Source of the DNA: Drechmeria coniospora
Lineage: Eukaryota > Ascomycota > Sordariomycetes > Hypocreales > Ophiocordycipitaceae
DNA length: 64,000 bases
Assembly (NCBI RefSeq): GCF_001625195.1
Contig: NC_054391.1
Span: 930,001-994,000 of the forward strand
Reading direction: 5' to 3'
Shown: piece after piece, positions 30,333-39,083 of the stretch
How the letters are laid out: each line of letters begins with the position of its first letter
How positions within the stretch are numbered: the first letter of the stretch is position 1
Notes under the pieces: model-generated
Told to the model about the DNA's origin: nothing
The model's database searches: none
What the model saw: only the letters and a program-made list of their open reading frames with translations
Made by a program: the position numbers and the translations under genes

Positions 30333-33300
30333 CTACATCCAGAGCAGCCACCTCACGGCGCTCCAAACCCCCTTGCTGACGCCGAAAAGGACGCGCAGTA
30401 TGACGACCATGAACCACACGTACCACATGAAACCGACGAGCAGCCATTCGACGGTGAGCCAAAGCGCCCGCCGCACCCATCGCAGCCGGCGGCGGCGGCG
30501 GCGGAGCATCTTCTCGATGGTATCGACAACGTGCTTCAGCTTCAGGGGTTGGCCGAGAGCGAGGTCCCGGCCCGTCTCGTCGGCTTCATCGGCGGCCCTC
30601 CGCGTCATGTCGGAAAGTTCGCCGACGAGTCGTGAGTGCAATGCGCCGATGCGTCTCTGAAGCTCCGGACTGGTCTTGTGCGTGAATCGATCGGCCGAGG
30701 CCTGCCAGCGCTGGCCGGACACTTGAATCGCGCCACCCAGCGACTTGGCCGTGGCAGGGTAGAACTCGCGGCACACGAACTGGCGCGACCCGTCCGGGTT
30801 CAGCTCGGCCAGATCTGCCAACTCGACGCGACGGCCCGTTCCGCTCGAGGTGCCCAGGCCCGCGAGGCTCTGCATACCGGAGAGCCCACAAGGCTCGTTT
30901 GCCCGTCGGTCAATCTCCATGGCTTTGATGCCGGAGCTCAGGATGAGAGCCCTCATGCGGGCAATCTCCCGCCTCGAGAGACGGGTCTGCTCCGTCGATC
31001 TACTCTTGTCGGCGATGGACCAATGTCGACTCTGTCTCTTGCCGCTCTCGTCGGCGGCATCCGGCGGTCGCAGTGCATCGCGAACGCTCTCGGGCAGGCG
31101 TCCGATGAAGGACTCCGACTCTGATATGTCGGAGTCGTTGAGGCGAATCTGCCTGACGCCCGGGGGGGACACGGACGAAGACGTGCTCGGAGGCTGGATT
31201 CGCGGAGGCTTGAGGAGATCGAAGCGCGACGACTTGCGGCTGTGGCCCACCGACTCCGACGGCGTGCTCCCCTGATAGCTGTCGCCGGCGCTGTGCGAGC
31301 GTCCGGGAGCGTGGTTGAACTCGGGCATGGCGTCGAGGAAGTGCCTGTCGCGCTGCTGGCCTCTGTCTCGTGCACGCATCGTCTGCTTCGCCAACACGGG
31401 CGCGGCCGTCAGATGTCTCCTCCTGGCCCGCTCGCTCTCCGATTCGTCCGTCGATTCAAACTCTGGCTGGGACTCGCCGGATCCATCCTTCTTCCAGAGA
31501 ATGTCGCCCAGCTTGGAGACGCCGCCGCGGATGACGGTGTCAAGCCGTGGCCCCTTGAACATTCCACGCAGGCCGACGACTTGATCGTCTGGCTGAAGCC
31601 GCATGCCCCCGGGTGTTCGTTGCGCCCTCGCCGACTCGGATGGCCGTTCGAAGGGGAGTTTCTTGGGAGGACTGGAGCGCCGCCTTGCCGACGGTCCTGG
31701 CCTCGTCGGCGACGAAGCAGAATCGGGAAGCCTCGCGAGGCGGCGACCGTCATCACGGTCGTCCTTTTCGCGCGGTCCGTGTCCGGCGTCGGAACTCTTG
31801 TCGCGCATGATTTGCTTGATTTTGTTGATGGCGTTCTTCGTCGGCGAACCGGGCCGGCTCCACGGCGGAGAGAGTGTGATGGCGGGCTCGACGTCTCTCA
31901 CGGAGCGCAATTCCGGGGATGCCGGCGTGGATGCGACCTTTTCCATCGATTGCCTCGAGTGAGGGTCCGTCTCGTCGATGCTGTTCCGGCTGAAGTGGTA
32001 CATCTGCAGCGGCGAGCCCGGACGCGACCTGTCGACGACGGCCCGGCCACCGACCCTGGCGAGATCGGCGGGAGACGTCGTCCTGCTGTGAAATCGGCTG
32101 GGCGGATGCGACCTGACCGTGGGTTCGGGCGTCATGACTTCCGGGGAGCCGGGCGGCTTCGCGTCGGCGACGGTATCGTCGAGCTCACGCTCGCGGGCTT
32201 CCTTGGCCACCATTTCCAACATTTGCTTCTGGAGAAGGTCATTCGTGTTGCTCGAGATGGTCCCTCTCCGGTTGAGCCATTTGAACTTCTGGTCCGCCTG
32301 GCTCTCGTTCCCACTATCGGAGAGCTCCGATGCCGAGTCGTTCTTCCCCCACATGTATTCGTGGTGGTGGCCGAGCGAGCCGGTGTGACGATGGGGGTAC
32401 GTTCGTATGTTTTGCAGCTTCTGCTTGGCCCGGTCTCTCGTGCTGCCGTGGGAGTGATTCGTGTCGATTTTGCTCATGCCCGTCGCGTGCACGTCGTGCA
32501 ACGAGTCTCCGTGGAGCGAGAAGGGAGGCAGGACAGGACTGGCGTCGGCGGTCTCGTGCGAGACGGATTTGGCCATGGCAACCCTGTCGGGGAATATCTT
32601 GCGCCACTGGCGATCCTCGATGAGGTGTCTGTGATCGTCCTGCTCCAGCCAGTAGGCATCCGCCACCATGTCGCACGGCTCGACGAACCAGTCGACCCGC
32701 GGCCGCCTCGGCCTCGCGGCGGCCCTCGCGGCGGCGTCGGGCGTCGCTTGCGTTTTCGACTCGTCGGCCCCACGGAACGTCGGCATCGGAGGCCGGTCCA
32801 TGTCGGAGAAGGGGTGGAGCGAGGAGGAGGAGGAGGAGGAGCAGACCTCGTCGACCCAGAGACGAACCTCGTCGACGTCTCCAAAGCCTTGCCGTTCGCC
32901 GTCGATGACCTTGCGCTCGCGCGCGCGAACCTTTCGATTTCGAATGTACTGCAGGGGGTTGTACTGACGTCCGAGCGGTAGCAACGACGGTTCGATGGAG
33001 GGAACCCTGCTCGGTTGAGCTCCCGTGGACGTGCCGGGAGGGCTCGACGGGACGGGGCGGTCGAATCCCGGCTTCAGCGGCGGGAGCTTCTCGAGCAGCC
33101 GCCAGTACTGGGCCATGAGCTCCATGTGCTCCTTGGCCTTTTGCGCCCTCGCCAAGGTCGAGGCGGAGAAGAGGTAGCGGTACTCCCGATCGTGCCCGGT
33201 CTCGAAGTCAGCGGCCGCGGTGCCGCTCAGGCGGACGGCCGGAGACACGGTTGGCGACGACTCGCGGCCGGGCTTGGGGCTGCCGCGGCGAGAGGTCCTG

Positions 33301-33971
33301 CGCTGCTGCTGCAGGTGCTGCCGTAGGTTGCTGGCCGAAGCGGCATCCCGCAGGGGGACGAGGCGGGGTGGTGTGCCTCGGGAGGCACTCGATCGAGCGG
33401 CCATTCTGCGGGATTCGCTGAGGTTCAATGCCATGTGCACAATCTGGGCCGAATCGATGTCGAGCCCGGACGGATCGTGCGGCGACGAGGACATTGATGG
33501 GTCCGTGAAGGGTTCGCTGGGTGATTTCCCCCGCGGGCTTCCAGGGGAGGCGGGGCTCTGGCCGGCATCAGCCTCGGACAGGGCCCCGGGGCGCTTGCCA
33601 CGCCGGGCGTCGAGGAGTCGAGATGATTCGGGAGTGCGCACTTGGAGGTTGGCATCGTCGCCGTCCGGGCCCCGAAACTCGGCGTGTCCGGCGGCGAGGT
33701 CGTGCAGCAGGAAGCCGGCTCGACCCGATCGGTTCTGGAGGCGCCTCCTCGTGCTGCCCCTGCCCCGAGGCACCAGCATCACGCCGGCGGCCGTTGGGCT
33801 GCGAGCCGAGTCGTCTTGATGTCCGCGGTGTTTGGGAGACGACGTGGCATCGAGCAGGCTCCCGGCCGTGCTCGACTCCCCCGCCTGGCCCGTCGGGCCC
33901 GTCTCGGCGCTGGAGCGAGGGTGCCTCTCGGGCATCGCTCGCGGCGGGACATGTTCATCTGCCATGACCAT
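30333..33971 (-). CDS. Large disordered protein with C-terminal membrane segment, possibly Mtc4-like
   Basis: Single exon, 1212 aa; the start could also be the Met at 33965. Most of the protein is Ser/Pro/Arg-rich and disordered, with conserved-looking islands: YRYLFSASTLARAQKAKEHMEL and LGRQYNPLQYIRNRKVRARE at about 250-350, then DWFVEPCDMVADAYWLEQDD near 440. The C-terminus has an amphipathic region (about 1090-1160), a basic MLRRRRRRLRWVRRALW cluster and a hydrophobic hairpin WLLVGFMWYVWFMVVILRVLFG. The NPLQYIRNRK island reminds me of fungal proteins labelled Mtc4 (maintenance of telomere capping), a label I cannot verify. Presence of a real gene is certain; function is not assigned. Confidence 0.85.
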   Translation of the reverse strand: MVMADEHVPPRAMPERHPRSSAETGPTGQAGESSTAGSLLDATSSPKHRGHQDDSARSPTAAGVMLVPRGRGSTRRRLQNRSGRAGFLLHDLAAGHAEFRGPDGDDANLQVRTPESSRLLDARRGKRPGALSEADAGQSPASPGSPRGKSPSEPFTDPSMSSSPHDPSGLDIDSAQIVHMALNLSESRRMAARSSASRGTPPRLVPLRDAASASNLRQHLQQQRRTSRRGSPKPGRESSPTVSPAVRLSGTAAADFETGHDREYRYLFSASTLARAQKAKEHMELMAQYWRLLEKLPPLKPGFDRPVPSSPPGTSTGAQPSRVPSIEPSLLPLGRQYNPLQYIRNRKVRARERKVIDGERQGFGDVDEVRLWVDEVCSSSSSSSLHPFSDMDRPPMPTFRGADESKTQATPDAAARAAARPRRPRVDWFVEPCDMVADAYWLEQDDHRHLIEDRQWRKIFPDRVAMAKSVSHETADASPVLPPFSLHGDSLHDVHATGMSKIDTNHSHGSTRDRAKQKLQNIRTYPHRHTGSLGHHHEYMWGKNDSASELSDSGNESQADQKFKWLNRRGTISSNTNDLLQKQMLEMVAKEARERELDDTVADAKPPGSPEVMTPEPTVRSHPPSRFHSRTTSPADLARVGGRAVVDRSRPGSPLQMYHFSRNSIDETDPHSRQSMEKVASTPASPELRSVRDVEPAITLSPPWSRPGSPTKNAINKIKQIMRDKSSDAGHGPREKDDRDDGRRLARLPDSASSPTRPGPSARRRSSPPKKLPFERPSESARAQRTPGGMRLQPDDQVVGLRGMFKGPRLDTVIRGGVSKLGDILWKKDGSGESQPEFESTDESESERARRRHLTAAPVLAKQTMRARDRGQQRDRHFLDAMPEFNHAPGRSHSAGDSYQGSTPSESVGHSRKSSRFDLLKPPRIQPPSTSSSVSPPGVRQIRLNDSDISESESFIGRLPESVRDALRPPDAADESGKRQSRHWSIADKSRSTEQTRLSRREIARMRALILSSGIKAMEIDRRANEPCGLSGMQSLAGLGTSSGTGRRVELADLAELNPDGSRQFVCREFYPATAKSLGGAIQVSGQRWQASADRFTHKTSPELQRRIGALHSRLVGELSDMTRRAADEADETGRDLALGQPLKLKHVVDTIEKMLRRRRRRLRWVRRALWLTVEWLLVGFMWYVWFMVVILRVLFGVSKGVWSAVRWLLWM

Positions 33972-35602
33972 GTCGGCGGCGTCGCCACATGCTGCTCCGA
34001 CGGCGACGAGGGGCGGCTGCTGCCTGCTCTCTGCTGTCTCTCGTCCGGGCGAGGGACGACGAAGGAGCGGCAGTCTCTAACGCACCATGATGCCGCCGAG
34101 GGAGGGTTGGTTGCTGCCAAGTTGACAAGTTGTCGAGCGAAGCCTCCTCCCACCCGCGGCTGGGGGGGGGGTCGCTTGAGATGGAGACGGGGCGGGTCCT
34201 TTGCTGACGGTGCAGGGTCGAGGGTGCATGATGGTCGAGGAGGAGGAGGTGGGTGGTGGAGTGGCCGTCGGGAGTTGAGATGGCATGGGACGAGGCTGGC
34301 TCAGCAGGCTGGCCAGACCAGGCCGCATGGGGAATGGTTTGCCGCTCCCGCTAGGCCTACCTAGGGCATAAATGTATAAAGAAGCAAACGCAGATGAGGC
34401 TTGAGCCTCAGGAGGGTGCCAATCCCGAGGCGCCCGCGCCACAAGCACCCTGCTGGCTGGCCCTTGTTGGAGCACACCCTTGTTGTACTCCGTGCTGCAC
34501 AGTAAGTAGAAGTGACGTGCTGTATGTACATGGGACTGCAGAAGGGGCACTTGCACGTACTGTTAGTACTGAAGTAAGTAAGTAGGTACTTGCACTCTGC
34601 ACAGTACGGACTACAACTACCTGTACGGAGTACGGAGTCCGTACCTGCACAGTGGGGGCCAATACAATTAGTATTTATCCCTCCAGAAGTCACTTTCCTC
34701 CGCGATGACGTGGGGAGGATACTTGGCGGCGATGAAGACATATTTCCATTCACCGTCCAGCTCATGTACTTATATTTGTATATGTACACCTGGTAATACT
34801 TACCGTACAGTGCTACACCTGCTTTCATGTACGGAGTACGGAATATTTCAAGGACGGAGTACAGGCAAATACAGTACAAGTACTTGCACCAGCCACAATC
34901 ACAAGCAGGTATGCCAGGACGCCTGGGATTAAGTCCCCTTCCAGCATGTGGGTAGCATCTCCGACGGCAAAACGTCCCGTCCCGGCACTTGCTATGCAAT
35001 GCCGTGCCATCGTCCACAATCTTCTTCGTCTCGTCTTGGCCATATTCTATTCTGCCATGTATATATTTCGGAGATTAGATGCGGTGCCGAGCAGAGTCAA
35101 TAATCACACAAGTACAAGCCCGTTGACAGTCGTACTGTAATTAGCACTCACATGGTGCCATTGTATTAATTACTCCGTACTTACTCCGTACTAGGGGAAT
35201 TTATTTCAAGCACTGTACGGAGTACAGGCACAAAGCACTCCGTACTTGCTCCGTACTCCCTGTAATTACAGCACGGCTACCCTGCAATTGCGGGCAGGCA
35301 TTTGCTGTAGGCTCGTGCAAGTATGCTGTATGCTCGTGCAAGTATGCTGTAGGCTCGTGCAAGTATGCTGTAGGCTCGTGCAAGTATGCTGTAGGCTTGT
35401 GCAACTATGCTGTAGGCTGCAAGTATGCTGTAGGCTCGTGCAAGTACAAACTTGCGGCAAGAGGCACTGTGCACCGTCGCGAAATCGCACAGTGCTTCGG
35501 CTTCACCGACCAAATCGGACGTCGACCTCGACACAAACTGGACAGTTGTTGCTCCCCAGCTTCTCGCCATCCATCACCGGCCCCCGAGGCCTGCCGCCGC
35601 GC
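33972..35602. repeat. Intergenic divergent region with GTAC island and 21-bp repeat
   Basis: Left part (33972-34400) is the GC-rich promoter of the minus-strand gene with a G9 run at about 34164. From about 34500 to 35290 GTAC words (GTACGGAGTAC, TACTCCGTAC) are dense. The 21-bp array follows at 35303-35446, then the short COX18 leader. No gene recognised. Confidence 0.7.
35303..35446. repeat. 21-bp tandem repeat, about seven units
   Basis: Unit TGCTGTAGGCTCGTGCAAGTA with point variants; one unit is shortened by 3 bp. All unit lengths are multiples of three, so a frame stays open across the array and joins the COX18 frame, but no homologous protein starts there. Confidence 0.9.
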
Positions 35603-36622
35603 ATGCAGGCTCTCACGAAAAGGGCCGAGGGGCTCGTCCCTGCCGCCAGGCTCTCCCCGTCGCGCAGGTTCGCCGGACCGTGTCCACGACGCAAGCTTCA
35701 CCTCGACAGCGTCGGGGCCGCCGTCGGCTGGACGGCAGATGGCATCAGCTCCATGCATGCCGCCGGGCTGCCGTGGTATCTCTCCATCCCCCTCGTGGCC
35801 GTGGCCGTCAACTTTTCCTTCAGGCTGCCCCTCCAGCACTTCACCCGCCGGCTCGTGATGCGGAGAAACGAGCTCAGCCCGCTCGTGGCCGCCTGGGGCT
35901 CGCGACACGCCGCCGCCGTTGCCCGGGGAGCCGACGACGCCGCCGCCGAGCGTGTCTGGAGGCTGCGCGTCGCCGGCCTCACGGAAAAGTCGCGCAGGAG
36001 AATCTACAAGGCCTGGCGCGTTCAGCGGTGGAAGACGCTCGCCCCCTTCCTCAGCATCGTCCCCTTCGTCGTCGTCTCCGAGGCCATCCGCCGGCTGTGC
36101 GGCGCGCCCATGGGCTGGCTGAGCCATCAGATGGGCTTGCTGCCGGGCACGACCGCCCTCTTCCACGAGTCCCTCGCCGAGGGTGGCTGCCTCTGGTTCG
36201 TCGACCTCACCGCCATGGACCCCTACTACGCCCTCCCGCTGCTCTGCTCGGCCCTCCTCGCCCGCACCTCGTGGGGTCGGCTGTCCAAAGAGCAGCTCCG
36301 GGCCCTCCTCTCTCCCGGCCGGGCCGGCCGTCCCGCGACGCCCGTCTCGAGGCTGCAGACGGCCGTCGGCAGGGCCCTGCTCCTCGTGCCCCTCCTCCCC
36401 GTGGCCTTTGCCGACCTCCCCAGCGCCATCTTCCTCTACTGGGCCGCCACCTTTGGCCTCAACGACGTGAACGAATCCATCCTGTCGAGGCTCATTCCCA
36501 AGCAACCCCCCAAGCTCCCGCCGCCGCAGCTCGGCGCGCCCGCCGCACCTTGGCTGCGCGGGGACGAGGCAAACCAAACGACGGCCGAGGAAACGGACGC
36601 GCGTGGGAAGAGTGTCGCCTAG
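35603..36622 (+). CDS. COX18: Cox18/Oxa2, mitochondrial inner-membrane insertase
   Basis: 339 aa from ATG 35603 (MQALTKRAEG), single exon. Oxa1-superfamily insertases of the Cox18 branch export the C-terminal domain of Cox2 across the inner membrane. Visible: an Arg-rich presequence, then GLPWYLSIPLVAVAVNFSFRLPLQ (first membrane segment with the family's WY-x-SIP..R-PLQ pattern), a basic loop, LAPFLSIVPFVVVSEAIRRL, a third segment around DPYYALPLLCSALL, and the final pair ending SAIFLYWAATFGLNDVNESIL. The open frame continues upstream through the 21-bp repeat, but that part is Cys-rich repeat translation and I exclude it. Convergent with the syntaxin gene, 158 bases between stops. Confidence 0.9.
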   Translation: MQALTKRAEGLVPAARLSPSRRFAGPCPRRKLHLDSVGAAVGWTADGISSMHAAGLPWYLSIPLVAVAVNFSFRLPLQHFTRRLVMRRNELSPLVAAWGSRHAAAVARGADDAAAERVWRLRVAGLTEKSRRRIYKAWRVQRWKTLAPFLSIVPFVVVSEAIRRLCGAPMGWLSHQMGLLPGTTALFHESLAEGGCLWFVDLTAMDPYYALPLLCSALLARTSWGRLSKEQLRALLSPGRAGRPATPVSRLQTAVGRALLLVPLLPVAFADLPSAIFLYWAATFGLNDVNESILSRLIPKQPPKLPPPQLGAPAAPWLRGDEANQTTAEETDARGKSVA

Positions 36623-36670
36623 GCGGCCGGTCACTCATGTACATGGTCATCATGCTCTATACGTTACATA

Positions 36671-36699
36671 GTAAAAAAAAACACACACACACACACACG
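36671..36699. repeat. A-run followed by (AC)n microsatellite
   Basis: Nine A residues then about ten AC dinucleotides, in the short space between the convergent COX18 and syntaxin stops. Confidence 0.9.
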
Positions 36700-36780
36700 C
36701 AACACAAACTCCATCAACGCCAGACGGGCCGCGGCATGACGACAACGCGCCCCCTCGCCCTCCCTCGGGCGCGCACGAAA

Positions 36781-37649
36781 TCAACCGAGGACTATGGCCA
36801 GGATGACAATGGTCAGGATGACGGCCATGATGAGCAGCAGACAGCAGCTCTTGTTCCGAGCCGCCTTCTGGTACCGCGCCGCCTGCCTCATCTCCATGTC
36901 CGCCTGCCTCGTGTTGTCCTGCACGTTCTCGACGTTGTCGGCGATGGTCCGGATGCCCACCTCCTGCTCGTCGACAATCTGCGCGACCTGCCGGAACAGC
37001 ACGTTGAGGTCGCCGACGCCCTGTTCGATGTTGCGAATCTCCTCCTCGCGCTCGATGATGAGGGCTTCCTGGAAGTCGACCTCGTCTTGGGGCGCCAGCT
37101 GCGACAGTTCCTGCTCCTGCAGCTGCTCGAGCTGGCCGCCCGCCTGACCGCCCGCCGGACCGGCCGCGTGGGCGGCATCGGCCGAGTCGTGCGCCGCACG
37201 GGCGGCCGAGATGGACGCCTTTTCCTTCTCCAGCGCCTTCCGCTGCAGGCCCTGAAACTCTTGGAGGGCAGCCTGGAAGTCGGTCGAGACCTTGGTCTGC
37301 TCGTACTTTTGCTGCTTCTGTCTGGCCGTCAGCGAGAGTTGCGCGGTGGCGTCCCCGGACGAAAACCCACCGAGAGATCGTCCCACGTCTGCAGCCGCTT
37401 CACGCCGTCGCCGATTTCCCTGCACAGCTCTCTCGTCTTCTCCATGATGTTGTGCACGCGCTCGCGCAGGCGAGGCGTGTCCTTCTTGGAGCCCAGCACG
37501 CTGAAATCGTTGGCGAGCTTGCGGTTGTTCCCGAGAAGCGTCTGCAGCTTCGACTTGAGCTCGAACTGGAGGTTCTGGAACGCAGGGTCGTCCGCGTAGC
37601 CGCCGGTGCGGTTGCCCGACTCGAGGCTCGAGAGCTGGTCGTAGGACAT
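36781..37649 (-). CDS. PEP12: Pep12-type endosomal syntaxin (Qa-SNARE)
   Basis: Exons complement(37371-37649, 36781-37317); 271 aa. Pep12-like syntaxins act in fusion at late endosomes and vacuoles. The N-terminal Habc region starts SFELKSKL-like (FQNLQFELKSKLQTLLGNN). The SNARE motif spans about 175-245 with central Gln in IVDEQEVGIRTIADNVE. A C-terminal membrane anchor CCLLLIMAVILTIVILAIVLG ends the protein. A 53-bp intron (GTGGGT..CTGACGG..CAG) joins WDDLS to KQQKYEQTKVSTDFQ; without it the frame stops 11 residues later, so the intron is required. A nearby Rab5-type gene works in the same pathway, but the two are 10 kb apart and not an operon. Confidence 0.92.
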
Positions 37650-37985
37650 GGCGGCGGGCGGGAGGGGCGAGAGGGGCGCAGTGCCAATATCGACTGTCCG
37701 AGGACGGATGAACGACGACCAAGTCGACGTTGCGGATGAGGCGTATTCGACGACGAGAACGATGAAGGCGATGCGGATGATGAGGAGGAGAAGGACCAGG
37801 GAGCGGCGGCCGAGTGGTTGGTGGTGTGCGGTTGGCCGGGAGTCCGTCTGACGCTGGTGGTTGCAGCCTACACTTGCTTACTTGCGGCACAGTACAGTGC
37901 AGTGCAGTTCAGTACAGTGCAGTATTACAGTGCAGTACAAGTACTTACAAATTACCCCGTACAATACCTAGTATACAGGTACTTA

Positions 37986-38065
37986 CAGTCACTGGACAAA
38001 AGTCACGGTTCAGTTTGGGTATCTCTTCTCCTACAAATTGAGTCGACATTTTTGCCACCCCACTG
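37986..38065 (-). mobile_element. MITE copy A, 80 bp
   Basis: Bounded by CAGT..ACTG with TA on both sides (37984-37985 and 38066-38067). Contains the family core TGGACAAAAGT..CGGTTCAGTTT and the other arm TGTAGGAG/CTCCTACAAATTG..CGACATTTTTGCC. Minus orientation relative to copies B-E. Confidence 0.85.
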
Positions 38066-38766
38066 TAGGCATCACTCCATACCACTCTACAGTACTTAGG
38101 GGTGCTGTACTTGATACAGGTAAGTGCTGTAAGTAGTACATTTACATTGGCAACGGCCACTCCACAACACCAACATGACCTGCCTCAGCAGACACTAGGG
38201 GGTCTTAGTACGTGCCTGGCATTGATATACTTACCTCAGTAAGTACCTAAGTATGTTCCAAGTACTCCGTACATGTACTCGTACTTGTACCGCACGGCTG
38301 TGGCAGGTCAGCAGGTGCACTAGTCAGCGATTGCTCCAGGTACTCGTGCAGTACTTTGTCGTGCAAAGGTACCAGTACAAGTAGGTGTGAGTAAGTAGTG
38401 CATGTACGATGCACATGTACTTACTTGGTAAGTACTCCAACATGTACTCCGTACTTACAGTACAGGACAGTAGGTGAACTACGAATACCAAGTGAGAAAT
38501 ACGGAGTACTTACTCCGTACCTAGGTAGAACAGTGTCTTCGCGACATGATTGGCTGCATGTCATCGCGTGTACAGTACTGTAACTGTAGGCTCCTTGTTG
38601 CTTGGCCACCAACTCCAACTACAGTACTCCGTACGGAGTACAACTACAGTAATTATTACATGTACCGTACAATACTTAGGTGAGTACAGAGTACGGAGTA
38701 CATGTACTCCGTAATTACCTAGTACCTACTACTGCTACGTACACCGCCTACTGTACAATGCATGTA

Positions 38767-38846
38767 CAGTGGGGTGGCAAAAATGTCGATTCAATTTGTA
38801 CGAGTGGCACCACCAAAGCTGAATCGTCACTTTTGTCGGGTCTCTG
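38767..38846 (+). mobile_element. MITE copy B, 80 bp, right end degraded
   Basis: Starts CAGTGGGGTGGCAAAAATGT after TA; shares the arms with other copies. The right terminus reads GGGTCTCTG rather than AAGTGACTG, and is followed by TA. Confidence 0.8.
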
Positions 38847-39083
38847 TACTGTACTTGTACTCCGTATGTACATGTACTCCGTACTGTCCTCCGTACCTCC
38901 GTACCTCCGTACCTCCAAGTACTTATCCTATTATCCTATTATTATATTCTTTTATTATTGCTACCCACTGCGAGCACATCATTTACAGCTTCACCTACGC
39001 CATCCTTTGGTGACTTTTTGCCCAGCCATCAAAGTCGGAGCTTTCCATCCACTCTCGCCGGGACAAGACCATGAGCCTTGGAG

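Larger units (their letters stand above)
37650..39083. repeat. Intergenic GTAC-rich island with two MITE copies
   Basis: Divergent promoters of the syntaxin and NDC1 genes flank a dense GTAC island (about 37890-38920) with words such as TACTCCGTAC and CTCCGTACCTCCGTACCTCC. Two 80-bp inverted-repeat elements lie inside it in opposite orientations. No gene recognised. Confidence 0.8.

Noticed and set aside
31242..32981. 579-codon plus-strand open frame opposite the 1212-residue gene
   Set aside because: No recognisable motif and compositionally typical of antisense translation of a Ser/Arg/Pro-rich gene.
35246..35602. 119-residue extension of COX18
   Set aside because: Translation of the 21-bp array plus linker; homologues begin at the presequence Met at 35603. 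Kept only as a finding to test.
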